The notes beneath the pieces are model-generated. The model had not been told where the DNA came from, searched no databases, and saw only the letters and a program-made list of their open reading frames with translations. From positions 1,984,001 through 2,048,000 of the forward strand of contig OZ260083.1 in assembly GCA_965284435.1 (NCBI GenBank): 64,000 nucleotides of DNA, given 5' to 3'. The position numbers and the translations under genes are program-made. Source of the stretch: CAIYZT01 sp947461435. GTDB taxonomy: Bacteria > Pseudomonadota > Alphaproteobacteria > Rhodobacterales > Rhodobacteraceae. The first letter of the stretch is position 1, and each line of letters begins with the position of its first letter. Of this stretch, positions 8,351 to 17,646 are shown in pieces.

Positions 8351-9538
8351 TTAGCGGGTGGAGTAATATGCGTCTGGAAAGCCCAAGTGCTGTACCTTGG
8401 CCAAAACGTTTTCGTCTCGTGTCACATCAGCAAAGACATGCCAAACCGTCCGCCCATTGCGATCCAAGGCCTCCACGGTTGCGGTGATGCCGATTTCGCT
8501 CACCAGCTTGACGGCCGCTGCGGCATTGGCCTCTAGCGAAAACAAGCCGATCATGAGACGAGCAGAGCCTGCCTTTACCGCCGGGGCAGGGGCGGCAGGG
8601 GCTGCTTTTACCGGCGCGGCGATTGTTCCTTTTGCCGGCGCGGCCAAAGCGACCGGGGCCTGCGGCGCCGGTTTGACTTCGGTTGGTTTAGGAACACTGC
8701 AGGGCAGGTAGTCGATTTTATTGACTTCCGACAGAAGTTTCAGCGTTGCTTCTTCCAGAATTGTACGAACGCCCAATTGCATCGGTTCTTGGGCGATATT
8801 TCCACCATAAACATCAAACAGTTGTTTATTATTGAAGACGTCAAAGAAGCTGAACAGATTTGCGCTTACTTCATAGCCGGTGAATTGCTTTTGAAAGCTT
8901 GCCGTTGCCATAACTTCAAGGCTGTCCGTTTTGACAAGGCGAAGATCAGCGGCGATGCTCATGCTGAATCTGCGGCGCTGTGCCCCAATTTGGTTCACTT
9001 CAGCGCTAAATCCGCCAGATGCCAGATTGAAGTTAACCTCGGTAATGCCACCCAAGATCACATAGTCTGATTTCTGGATCGATCCGCCAAAATACGGCAT
9101 CCAAGGAACAGTTTCCGCTTCGACCTGATGTTCCTGTCCGTCGCCCAATTGCCGTGAATTGATGTATCCCATTTCAAGATCTGTCACCGTCGTGTCAAAT
9201 CGATCTTGAAGCCTTACACTTTTCTTCATCAATCCAAGCGCCGAAAAAAGCATCAAAGATCCACCGCGCGTGATAACGGCCCCTTCGGTGTCTGACGTTT
9301 TACCCGAATAATCCGCTATATTGCCGACGGCAATTTTAAGAGCGGGTTTTCCCGCGTTATGCAGAACATTGTCATAGCATAAGAAAGTATCTGTCAGGAT
9401 TGTTGTGTTCGTGCGCACGCGGCTGCCGAACACCATCGCTTCTTCGTCAGGTGCAAGCCGCAACGTCGGGCCTGGAATGGTGCAAGATGCCACCAAGACC
9501 GTCATCAAAGCCCAACTGATCGGCTTTGCGGTTCGCAT
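8351..9538 (-). CDS. CsgG/HfaB-like outer-membrane lipoprotein with SPOR domain
   Basis: A 395-residue protein. The N-terminus has a lipoprotein signal ending in the lipobox VASC (cysteine at about 19). Residues 30-290 resemble CsgG/HfaB, the nonameric outer-membrane channels that export curli subunits or anchor the Caulobacter holdfast: note KIAVGNIADYSGKT, the glycine-rich YVILGGITEVNFN strand and MSIAADLRLVKT. A Pro/Ala linker (about 290-325) leads to a C-terminal SPOR-type module (GLFSLEANAAAAVKLV to GFPDAYYSTR), a fold that binds denuded septal peptidoglycan. The start overlaps the stop of the upstream gene by one base (TAATG), so the two are translationally coupled. The SPOR fusion to a CsgG-like pore is the odd part. 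CsgG-family assignment is fairly sure; the substrate is inferred from neighbours. Confidence 0.8.
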   Translation of the reverse strand: MRTAKPISWALMTVLVASCTIPGPTLRLAPDEEAMVFGSRVRTNTTILTDTFLCYDNVLHNAGKPALKIAVGNIADYSGKTSDTEGAVITRGGSLMLFSALGLMKKSVRLQDRFDTTVTDLEMGYINSRQLGDGQEHQVEAETVPWMPYFGGSIQKSDYVILGGITEVNFNLASGGFSAEVNQIGAQRRRFSMSIAADLRLVKTDSLEVMATASFQKQFTGYEVSANLFSFFDVFNNKQLFDVYGGNIAQEPMQLGVRTILEEATLKLLSEVNKIDYLPCSVPKPTEVKPAPQAPVALAAPAKGTIAAPVKAAPAAPAPAVKAGSARLMIGLFSLEANAAAAVKLVSEIGITATVEALDRNGRTVWHVFADVTRDENVLAKVQHLGFPDAYYSTR

Positions 9539-10260
9539 TATGGGCTTACTGTTGTTGCAGGACGCACGACGTTGTTTTCAGGACTGACCGCATTGATCGG
9601 CGATGCAAGGTTGCCGGAAATCGTCTGAAAGTCGCAGGCGTTGCTGCCTTGTACTTGCGAGCTTAGCGTCGTGTTCGCCATCGTTTGGGTGGAGTTCAGA
9701 TTGGCCTGCCCATTGCCGCCCGATCCTGCAACCCCTGCAACGGCATAGTCATTATCCACCGAACCCACGGTCGACAGCTGCGACCCAGCGTTTGCTTGGT
9801 CACTGTTTAAAGCGGTTGATGTGTTTGAATCTTGTGTGATCGTCTCGCCAACGCCGGTTGCGGAATCAACCATGCCGCCGTTGCTGGTGTTGGTATCCGA
9901 ATCTCCGCCCTCCGCCGTGTTGGACGAACTGTTTCCGGTGGACCCTGAATCAACAGACGATCCCAAAGTCACATCGGGGGATCCGATTGGTGCATCCTGT
10001 GCGTTTGTGCCGGTGTTGCCAATTGCGGTCGAATTCAGATTGCAATTGATCATATCGCCGGCGACGTCATAATTTATGTTTGTATCGCCCGGACCATATC
10101 CAGCGCGCGCCTTGTCAATTTGACTGGCAACATTCGCTTTATTTACGGTGTCCGTCGTGGTGTGAAACTTCCACGATCCACCTTCATCAATCCCGTTTGA
10201 ATTCGCCGTTGTCGCAAGCAGTACAATAAGACACGACAGCGCCAAAGGAGCTTTTCGCAT
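9538..10260 (-). CDS. secreted Ser/Thr/Asn-rich protein, possible CsgG-channel substrate (HfaA-like role)
   Basis: A 240-residue protein with a signal peptide (APLALSCLIVLLATTANS). The mature part has a short conserved-looking start, two cysteines (in INCNLN and NACDFQ) and a long low-complexity middle rich in Ser, Thr, Asn, Gly and Asp, with QxN-type clusters such as QDSNTSTALNSDQANAG and GQANLNSTQTMAN. These resemble the composition of curli-like subunits and HfaA, but I see no clear curlin repeat. ATG at 10260 (GGGTGA upstream) is preferred to GTG at 10269. It is first in a leftward pair whose second gene is the CsgG-like pore, which makes an exported fibre or anchor subunit the most reasonable guess. 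Confidence 0.6.
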   Translation of the reverse strand: MRKAPLALSCLIVLLATTANSNGIDEGGSWKFHTTTDTVNKANVASQIDKARAGYGPGDTNINYDVAGDMINCNLNSTAIGNTGTNAQDAPIGSPDVTLGSSVDSGSTGNSSSNTAEGGDSDTNTSNGGMVDSATGVGETITQDSNTSTALNSDQANAGSQLSTVGSVDNDYAVAGVAGSGGNGQANLNSTQTMANTTLSSQVQGSNACDFQTISGNLASPINAVSPENNVVRPATTVSP

Positions 10261-10727
10261 AGAGGTCACCCGATCACTGCTCTGAGCGGGTTTGCCCCGC
10301 CTTATGGATTATCGACCCAGACATGCTGAATCGCCCGAATCGTGTAAAACGAAACACGACCTGTGCGTTTTCGGCAAGAGTATCTTAATTTTTCATTAAC
10401 TATCTTTCGTATATTCCCACTTATTGAATTATACAACATGTTTCTGATGCCGCCTTTATGTATGCCAGCGGCGCGAAATTGTACCAAATCTTGTGATTTC
10501 ACGCCGCTATTGGCCTTTATCTGGGTGAATTGCCGCGTTTTGGGCCGGTGCCAAAACCATAACATGTTCATGTCATTGTTGAATGTTGTCAGACCGGGCA
10601 ATTCTAGCTCCAAGGCTGCTGACCCGATTCTTTTCAGGTGAACGGCTAAAATGATGAACCGTGTCGGACAAATCTGCTTGTGGTTTCCGTAAAAAAGAAA
10701 CGCCGACCTAATTGGGGACTGAGGAAG
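10261..10727. other. divergent intergenic region of the surface-protein locus
   Basis: These 467 bases separate the leftward CsgG-like operon from the rightward giant repeat protein. No gene with convincing coding character is visible. The middle (about 10380-10440) is distinctly AT-rich against the surroundings and contains a CtrA box. Promoters for both directions presumably lie here; I cannot place -35/-10 elements with confidence. Confidence 0.6.
10385..10400. promoter_or_regulatory. CtrA box, TTAA-N7-TTAAC
   Basis: TTAA at 10385-10388, seven bases, then TTAAC at 10396-10400 match the full CtrA consensus. It lies about 125 bases before the leftward signal-peptide gene and about 330 bases before the giant protein gene. 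CtrA in Rhodobacterales controls motility, gene-transfer agent and surface functions, so control of an adhesin locus would fit. Binding is predicted only. Confidence 0.6.
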
Positions 10728-13700
10728 ATGAAGACTTTCTACACTGCGATCGGTGGTCGATTGACCAAATGGAAGGGCAAAGTAGTCAGTTTTGCACCGT
10801 CCGTTTCGGCGTCAATCTCTGTTGGGGTGACAGCCACGGCGATGATGGTGGGCGCGCCTGCCTTGGGTCAGGAAATTCAATATGTCGATGGTGCCGCCGC
10901 GTCGGTTGACTCGGCCGAGCAGAGCGTAAGCAATTACGCTTTGGGATCGGGCACGCTTGAGGCGATCATCAGCGCCGGTGTGGTCAGCTCCACCGTGGTT
11001 GGGTCAACGGCGGCTTTGACGACAGACGTGGCATCGAACGCGTTCACCGCAACGCTTGTGGGGAACAACGCGGCGGGCAGCCTTGATATCTCGACCGTCA
11101 CAGGAACGGGCGCTGTATCGAACGCGATCATTGCATCAGCGCTTGAAAACAACGCCAACGATGCTTTTGCTTACATAACCGGAACCAGCATCACGTCGTC
11201 CCTCAGCGCGCTGACTTCCGGGTCGTCTGCCCTTGTGTCAGACAACACCATCAGCACTTCGTTGACCTTGGCCAAGGCCACGAACATCCTGTCGGGTGAC
11301 TTGGCGACGACCTTTGCCAACACCGATGCTGGTCTGGTTGCTGTTACCGGCACAACCTATGGCACCACATTTGCGAATTCGAACGCGGGCTTGCTTATCC
11401 AATCCACACAATTGAACCAAGACGTTCAGATGAACACGAACGCCGACACTGGCACCGCCATGTCGGCTGTGGCCGGATCGGACATCAACCTGTCTGTGAC
11501 TGGCGCAACGGCCGTCACGGCCACCTTGCTGTCATTGGACAGCAACGCCATCAGCGCAGCCTTTACAGGCGCATCGGCGGCGAACACGTTGTACGTTGAA
11601 GATGGCGGTTTGGCGACTTTGTCGAGCTCGGCCGGTATTTCAAACGTTCAGGTCGCTGACAACGTCGGCACCGACGCCCTTGTTGCTTTGACCAATGCAA
11701 GTGTCGATGCGGACTCGGGGATCACGGCCGCCATCACCGGCGATCTGACGACGACGTCGCTGGAACTGACCAGCAACTCTCTGGCATCAACTTCGGCGCA
11801 AAACACGGCGACGAACACCTTGTACCTTGCCGATGGCATCAGCACCAATGGTGCGGCCACCTATGTCACCAGCAACATCGATCTGGCGTCCAACGCCGCA
11901 GCCACCGCCGATATTGCGGCAGCTGATTTGTTCATCAGCAACGTCCAAGCCAGTGTTGACTCGTCAAGCATCAGCTCGACAAACGGGACGGACGGAATCG
12001 AACTGACCTCGGCGAACAGCGCGACTGGCGTTTCGGTTGATGTATCCAGCAACGCGATTTCCGCCACGACGACCGGCAACAAGACCACCGGCAACTTGGT
12101 GGTGGCGGGCGCAACCAGCCTGGACGGGATTGTCACTCAGACCAACGTTCAGCAGTTCAGAGATGCAACTACGGATGATTTGAACATCGCCGCATCTGCG
12201 ACGATCACCGATCCCATCATCTCATCGACAGTGGCCAGCACGGCTGGTGAGACTGTTGATAATGCAACGATCACGTTGAACTCCAACTCTTTGGCGGCAT
12301 CGTCGATCGCCAACACGGCGACGATGATCACTTCGCTCAGCGGCAATTCGTTGACAGACGGGGTCGTTGCAGCGACCGCGGTCAGCCCAACTGCAGTACT
12401 TGATACCGATGGCACGGCCGCGGTCACGGCAGGCTTCTCCTCCGTCAGCGCGCAGTCGGTTACGGGTGACGCGGACGCAGATTCGTCAGCTTATGTGGTG
12501 TCTTCTTCCATCACCGATGGCACGGGCTATTCGATGAGCCTTACGGTTGGTAATGCCTCTAGCGCGATCACCGACAGCTCGATCGAGTTGTCAAGCAACG
12601 CAGTCACCGGAATCGCCAAGGCCAACGTGGCCACACAGGCGTTGACAGTGACGGCAAATGATTTGACAGCATCGGCCGCTGTGGTTGGGCTGCAATCCTT
12701 GAAGGGCGGCGTCCAGTCTGCCCTGTCAGGAACGACGCTGAACCTGACCGCGCAGGCTGATGGTCTTGTCACCGACATGTCGAACGTCACTGTTGCCGCA
12801 GATTCCAACGCAACATCGTCGACCGCTGTGGGGAACACGGCCACAAACAGCTTGACTGCCAGCGCCACACAGCTGACGGCGATCGATACTGTTGTGGCGG
12901 CAACCGCAACGGCAGTTCGTACGGCAACCAGCCTTGATGGTTTGACTACCGGCAATGCCAGTGCCACAGCCCAACTGTCTTTGCTGAACGAGCAATACAG
13001 CACAACCGCGAAATCGGGTGATGCGATCTCGTCAACCATTGCCAATGCCTCGATGTCGGTGACGGTCAACCCGAACGCCACGACGGCAACCGCTGTATCA
13101 ACCTTGACCGATGCAACCGTATCGCTGGATAGCAATTCGGTCGGGTCAACCGCGCGGGCCAACACGGCCACCAACGCGATGACGCTTGATTTCGCCAGCC
13201 TTTCGTTGACCAACGCGGTCAGGGAAACGACCGGCGGAACAAACTCGGCAGGTGGCACGAACATCGCCGTCTTGGCCTCGACCCAGTCCAACACCATTGG
13301 GGTCACCTCGACAATTGACGTTCTTGGAACCGGCGCGACAGATCTGGTTGCATCGATCACCACGGGCTTGGGCGCAGTTGATAACACAAGCCTGTCCGCC
13401 AGCAGCAACGCACTGACGTCACTGGCATCAGGCAATGCGGTGACAAACACCTTTGCCCTGACCGGAACGACGATTTCCACCGTTGACGCCACTGATCTGG
13501 CGCCGACGGTTGCGGTTTCTGCCTTTACGGCAGCGGCCAGCACCCTGTCTGCCACAAACACGGCCTTTGCCGTGGCGAATGATCAGTCGAACTCGGGTGC
13601 CATCACCTCGTCCATCGGAACAGGGGCAGGCGCGGGTGCGAACCTGATCCAAGCCACGCTTCCGGGTACCCGGACGATCACCGACAGCGTCATCTCGGCG

Positions 13701-16700
13701 GACAGCAACCGCGCTGTGGCACAGTCTGTTGCCGCATCGGATTCGACCACCACATCCACCTTGGATGCCACATCGATCACGACATCCTTCATGACGGCGT
13801 CGCGTCAGCTGAACACCGGGGCGGTGAGTGCCAAGGTGGGTGATGCCGACAGCGAGTTCACTATCCAGGCGTCGACAGGCGCTGCAGGAACCGTGGATCA
13901 ATCCTCTGTGACGGCATCCAGCAACGTCGTTGGTTCAACCGCCACAGCCTTGTCTGATGTCACGCGTCTGACGTTGGGCGGAACGTCCACGGCAACGCTG
14001 GACGGCGCAGGCGGCATCGACAATGGTGATGCAATCGCAACAACAGTTGCTGCTTCTGCAGGATTGTCGGCTGATTATGGAGTGGTGCAAAGCCAAACCA
14101 ATTCGGGCGCGGTCACGGCAGCGACAAAGTCGGCAACGGTGGACGTAACCGTTGGGACACTGACCGACAGCTCGGTTGCCGCCAGCAGCAACCTTCTGAC
14201 ATCCATCGCGACGGCTGTCAGCGGAACGGCGGCGCTGACCGCATCGGCCGCCACGATTGGGGCGACGACGGCGCCAGTCTTTGCCTTGGTAAGCACGCAG
14301 AACAGTAAGACAGGGGCGATTTCCAGCACCTTGGAAGATTCGGCTGTGACCATGACCGTTGCGAACACGGGGGCCACGACGAATTCTGAAAGCCTGACGA
14401 TGGACAGCAACACGCTGTCGTCAGTCGCTACCGCTGTTTCGGGAACCAACACGCTGACCACAGCAGCCGACGGTGTGATGGGCGGCTTGACCGATATGGC
14501 CAACGCCGGAACGACCAACAACGGTACCGCAACGCTTAGCGCGGAAGCAGACCGCATGTTGGTGTCTGATCAGGTCAATGCCAGCAGTGTGACGGCAGAT
14601 GTATCGTCCAGCGACGATGATACCAACGCCCGCCTGCAAATGACCGTGACAGCCGCGACCAATGCCTCGACACTGTCGATGTCATCGAACGCGATTGCGG
14701 GCACCGCGATTGGTGCCACCGGAACCAACACGATCTCCAGCACCGCAGGGGCATCAAACTCTGCCTCCGCCGCCTTGCTGGCCTCGCAGAACGGATCGGG
14801 TGCGATTTCTTCAACCGTAACCGAACCGCGGCTTGCCGTGACTTTGGGTGCGGCCGTCGCTTCCAGCGCGGTTGATATGGTGTCCAACTCGATTGCGGCC
14901 ACAGCAACGGGCCTGACCGAAACCAACCGTTTGGCAGTGACCGGTGGCAGCATCGCCCCGATCACAGGCGCCGGTTCTGCCGCCAGCACCGTCGTTGACG
15001 GGACGGCGACACCGCTGATCACTGTGAATGATACCTTTGCGACAATGTCGTCCTTCCAAACGCAATCGGCTGCCGTTTCGGCGAAAGTTGCCAACGACGG
15101 CGGCGGTGCGGACACCTCACTGACGCCTGCGACTATTCTGCTGTCGATCACGGGTACCACGACCAGCTCGGCCTTGGCCCTGACCTCGAACGCCATCGCG
15201 GCCACGGCAACGGCGGGTACTGTGACCAACGTCTTGTCGCAAGTGTCTGATACCTCTGTCGATTTCTCCACCACCAACGGCGGCGGTTCGATGGTTTCTG
15301 TTCAAAACGGAACCGCAGCGGCTGACGTTACGTCGACAATCCAAGGCGTGAACGTCAACATCGCCGCAGCGGCTGTCGCCTCATCGACGCTGGATGTTAC
15401 CGGCAACACGGCGAATGCCACCGCGACAGGGTTCAGTGCCTATAACACCAGCACCCTGACGGCCGGCACCGCTCTGACAGGGGATACCGATGGTGGGTCT
15501 GTTGCTTCGGCGACGGATGTCATGACGATCGGTGAAACGTCATCGGTTTTGGTCAACAGCCAGACCAATGCTGGCGATGTGATCGCACTGTTCGATACCT
15601 CAACCGCAAATGGCGTCAAACCATTGATGGGGATCACCCTGACCGGGGCTGTCACCGCGAACTCGGCGATTGACGCCAGCAGCAACACGATGCGGGCGCA
15701 AGCCACCGGCTTGCTTGCCCAAAACGTCAGCACGATCACGGCCGGTCTGATGACCGATGTCAGTGCCGCGGTTGCGAACGATCAGAACGCATCCGGTGCG
15801 ATCACCGCAACGCTGGGTGGTCCGAACTTTACGATCACCGGCACTTCGGCGGTCGGCACCTTGTCGACCGACAGCAACATCGGTGTTGCCTCGGCCACCT
15901 CAACCTCGGCGACCAACCGTTTGACGCTGACGTCTGACACCTCGATTGACGGGGCAGGGGGTACGGTCGCAACGATCGATACCTTGACCGTAGCCACCGC
16001 TGGTGACTTCAGCAGCAGTGATGCGATCAGCTTGCTGAACCGCCAAACCTCATCGGCAGCCGTCGGATCGTCGATCAGCGGTGACGCTGATATGGGAGAT
16101 TCGAAGATTGGCACCGTGCTAACGGGCGCCTTGACCGGATCGATTACAGCCGACAGCAACATCCTTGTTGCACAATCGCGCGGTAACGTGGCGGACAGTG
16201 CGATGACATTGACCGCAGGGTCTTCGTTGTCGGATGACACGCAGGCCGTGCTGGCGTCGAACCAGGTGCGGACAGGCGGGGCCATCACGGCTGCGCAGGT
16301 CGGCAGCACGGAAGGTCAGATCCAGATTACAGTCGGCGGTGCCGTCACCGGATCGATCTCTGCCTCTGACAACACCGTTCGTTCAACCGGAACGGCCAAC
16401 GTCGCGATCAACGCGATGACGGTGACCGGAACTTCTGGCATCGATGTACTGTCGACTGCCGGGGCTGCCTCGACTGGCAGTGCGGCCGGTGTGATGACAA
16501 CGACCGCGCAATACGCGGTGATGAACGGACAAAGCAACGGTTCCGCTGTGACCTCGACGCTGACTAACTTCCAAATCGGAATTACAGAGTCGGGCGCAGG
16601 AAACACGGGATCGCTGGCTCTGAATGGCAACATGATGATGGCCGATGCGACGGGCAACAGTTCGTCGAACAGCTTGCGGCTGTATTCTGATGGGTCGGGG

Positions 16701-16904
16701 ACAGACGCTTCCGGATCAGTCAGCAACTTCCAGACCAACACTGCTGCTATGTCGGCCGTTGTTACGGCGGCTGAGGTTGTGATGTCGACCGGAACCGACA
16801 GCGGTTCCGTCTCCGTGGCGAACAACTCCATCGCGGCATCTGCTGTCGGAAACACGGCGACCTCGGTCATCAGCACCGCTGGAAGCTCGTTCACTTCGTT
16901 CTAA
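10728..16904 (+). CDS. giant secreted repeat protein (about 25 SN-motif repeats), putative surface adhesin or fibre
   Basis: A 2058-residue protein that starts with an unusually long signal peptide: a basic segment, then a hydrophobic stretch ending near APALGQ at about 48. The mature chain is almost only Ala, Ser, Thr, Asn, Gly, Val, Leu, Ile and Asp; I find no Cys and no Trp in it. About 25 copies of a motif of the form xLxxxSNxxxAxAxGNxxTNxLT occur, often preceded by QxNxxAVxSxV. From about residue 994 to 2033 the asparagine of the motif recurs with strictly alternating spacing, 64-73 then 86-101 residues, giving a super-repeat near 160. A beta-solenoid or amyloid-like fold is likely. It ends in FTSF without a visible sorting domain, transporter domain or RTX tail. 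ATG at 10728 follows GAGG closely; GTG at 10680 is an alternative. Neighbouring CsgG-like, peptidoglycan-binding and lipoprotein genes suggest a dedicated export and anchoring system. Confidence 0.75.
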   Translation: MKTFYTAIGGRLTKWKGKVVSFAPSVSASISVGVTATAMMVGAPALGQEIQYVDGAAASVDSAEQSVSNYALGSGTLEAIISAGVVSSTVVGSTAALTTDVASNAFTATLVGNNAAGSLDISTVTGTGAVSNAIIASALENNANDAFAYITGTSITSSLSALTSGSSALVSDNTISTSLTLAKATNILSGDLATTFANTDAGLVAVTGTTYGTTFANSNAGLLIQSTQLNQDVQMNTNADTGTAMSAVAGSDINLSVTGATAVTATLLSLDSNAISAAFTGASAANTLYVEDGGLATLSSSAGISNVQVADNVGTDALVALTNASVDADSGITAAITGDLTTTSLELTSNSLASTSAQNTATNTLYLADGISTNGAATYVTSNIDLASNAAATADIAAADLFISNVQASVDSSSISSTNGTDGIELTSANSATGVSVDVSSNAISATTTGNKTTGNLVVAGATSLDGIVTQTNVQQFRDATTDDLNIAASATITDPIISSTVASTAGETVDNATITLNSNSLAASSIANTATMITSLSGNSLTDGVVAATAVSPTAVLDTDGTAAVTAGFSSVSAQSVTGDADADSSAYVVSSSITDGTGYSMSLTVGNASSAITDSSIELSSNAVTGIAKANVATQALTVTANDLTASAAVVGLQSLKGGVQSALSGTTLNLTAQADGLVTDMSNVTVAADSNATSSTAVGNTATNSLTASATQLTAIDTVVAATATAVRTATSLDGLTTGNASATAQLSLLNEQYSTTAKSGDAISSTIANASMSVTVNPNATTATAVSTLTDATVSLDSNSVGSTARANTATNAMTLDFASLSLTNAVRETTGGTNSAGGTNIAVLASTQSNTIGVTSTIDVLGTGATDLVASITTGLGAVDNTSLSASSNALTSLASGNAVTNTFALTGTTISTVDATDLAPTVAVSAFTAAASTLSATNTAFAVANDQSNSGAITSSIGTGAGAGANLIQATLPGTRTITDSVISADSNRAVAQSVAASDSTTTSTLDATSITTSFMTASRQLNTGAVSAKVGDADSEFTIQASTGAAGTVDQSSVTASSNVVGSTATALSDVTRLTLGGTSTATLDGAGGIDNGDAIATTVAASAGLSADYGVVQSQTNSGAVTAATKSATVDVTVGTLTDSSVAASSNLLTSIATAVSGTAALTASAATIGATTAPVFALVSTQNSKTGAISSTLEDSAVTMTVANTGATTNSESLTMDSNTLSSVATAVSGTNTLTTAADGVMGGLTDMANAGTTNNGTATLSAEADRMLVSDQVNASSVTADVSSSDDDTNARLQMTVTAATNASTLSMSSNAIAGTAIGATGTNTISSTAGASNSASAALLASQNGSGAISSTVTEPRLAVTLGAAVASSAVDMVSNSIAATATGLTETNRLAVTGGSIAPITGAGSAASTVVDGTATPLITVNDTFATMSSFQTQSAAVSAKVANDGGGADTSLTPATILLSITGTTTSSALALTSNAIAATATAGTVTNVLSQVSDTSVDFSTTNGGGSMVSVQNGTAAADVTSTIQGVNVNIAAAAVASSTLDVTGNTANATATGFSAYNTSTLTAGTALTGDTDGGSVASATDVMTIGETSSVLVNSQTNAGDVIALFDTSTANGVKPLMGITLTGAVTANSAIDASSNTMRAQATGLLAQNVSTITAGLMTDVSAAVANDQNASGAITATLGGPNFTITGTSAVGTLSTDSNIGVASATSTSATNRLTLTSDTSIDGAGGTVATIDTLTVATAGDFSSSDAISLLNRQTSSAAVGSSISGDADMGDSKIGTVLTGALTGSITADSNILVAQSRGNVADSAMTLTAGSSLSDDTQAVLASNQVRTGGAITAAQVGSTEGQIQITVGGAVTGSISASDNTVRSTGTANVAINAMTVTGTSGIDVLSTAGAASTGSAAGVMTTTAQYAVMNGQSNGSAVTSTLTNFQIGITESGAGNTGSLALNGNMMMADATGNSSSNSLRLYSDGSGTDASGSVSNFQTNTAAMSAVVTAAEVVMSTGTDSGSVSVANNSIAASAVGNTATSVISTAGSSFTSF

Positions 16905-16910
16905 AAACAC

Positions 16911-16938
16911 GCCCGCATCGGCCTTGGCCGGTGCGGGC
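16911..16938 (+). other. GC-rich intercistronic hairpin
   Basis: GCCCGCA at 16911-16917 pairs with TGCGGGC at 16932-16938, extended by CGGCC/GGCCG around a TT loop. It begins six bases after the giant gene's stop. No T-run follows, so it may act as an mRNA-stabilising or processing stem between the giant gene and the next one, as in other operons with a highly expressed first gene. Confidence 0.5.
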
Positions 16939-16966
16939 CAACCAAAAAACATACAGGAAAACGACT

Positions 16967-17572
16967 ATGTTTGCGAAAAACTATCTCTGCGCCTTCGGAC
17001 TGTCTGTTCTCACCTCGACCGCCGCTTTCGCATCGGACGCCGATGGAAAGTTTTCGGTTCGCGGTATTGGCGGCCAACCCTGCAGCCTTTGGATTTCCGT
17101 TTCTGAAAGCGCCGATGCGACCGAAAAGCGTGACGGCGTTCTGGCGTTCCAATCGTGGCTTGCGGGCTATTTGTCTGCGTCCAACCGGCTGCAAGCCGAA
17201 TCTTATGATGTGGTTCCTTTCCTGGACATGATCAACGTTCTGGCCATTGTGCTGAACGAATGCCGCGCGGCGCCAGATGAGCTGGTGGAAAACACGATGG
17301 CACGTGTGGTTGGCGCCTTTGCCAATGCCCGTGTCACGGCGGAATCGCCGATCATCAACGTGCCAGATGCGGGCGCTGAAAAGCCCTATCGTCAGGCAAC
17401 GATTGCCTTGGCCCAGCAAAAGCTGGTCGATCTTGGGTATTTGGACGGCGTTCCAGATGGCATGATCGGCCCGGCCAGCACAGAGGCTTTGGCGCTGTAC
17501 CAGTCTGAAAATGGCTTGCCGTCCACCGGCGAGATGTCTGTCGATACCATGTTCAAGCTGCTTCTTCAGTAA
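16967..17572 (+). CDS. secreted protein with C-terminal peptidoglycan-binding domain
   Basis: A 201-residue protein with a signal peptide (LCAFGLSVLTSTAAFA). The N-terminal half is helical with two cysteines about 65 residues apart (QPCSLW and LNECRAA), a layout seen in small periplasmic HdeA/Rap1a-like domains; that comparison is weak. The C-terminal 60 residues are a PG_binding_1 module: ALAQQKLVDLGYLDG, PDGMIGPASTEAL, ALYQSENGLPSTGEM. CAGGAAA stands before the ATG at 16967. It follows the giant protein after a hairpin and precedes a lipoprotein gene, so it probably ties the surface structure to the cell wall. Confidence 0.75.
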   Translation: MFAKNYLCAFGLSVLTSTAAFASDADGKFSVRGIGGQPCSLWISVSESADATEKRDGVLAFQSWLAGYLSASNRLQAESYDVVPFLDMINVLAIVLNECRAAPDELVENTMARVVGAFANARVTAESPIINVPDAGAEKPYRQATIALAQQKLVDLGYLDGVPDGMIGPASTEALALYQSENGLPSTGEMSVDTMFKLLLQ

Positions 17573-17589
17573 ATCTTCACTCAACACGT

Positions 17590-17620
17590 GCGCGGCGGAT
17601 GCTTCTGGGTCCGTCCGCGC
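17590..17620 (+). other. GC-rich intercistronic hairpin
   Basis: GCGCGGCGGA at 17590-17599 can pair with TCCGTCCGCGC at 17610-17620 with one bulged T. It lies just after the stop of the peptidoglycan-binding protein gene and before the lipoprotein gene. No T-run follows. It may be a processing or attenuation stem. Confidence 0.4.
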
Positions 17621-17646
17621 GCCCCCATACCCGAGAGAGATCCAAA

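Noticed and set aside
12527..13561. Long open frame (344 codons) on the minus strand inside the giant repeat gene, with several similar ones
   Set aside because: They are antisense shadows of a repetitive Ala/Ser/Thr-coding gene; products are Val/Ala-rich without family features or ribosome binding sites.
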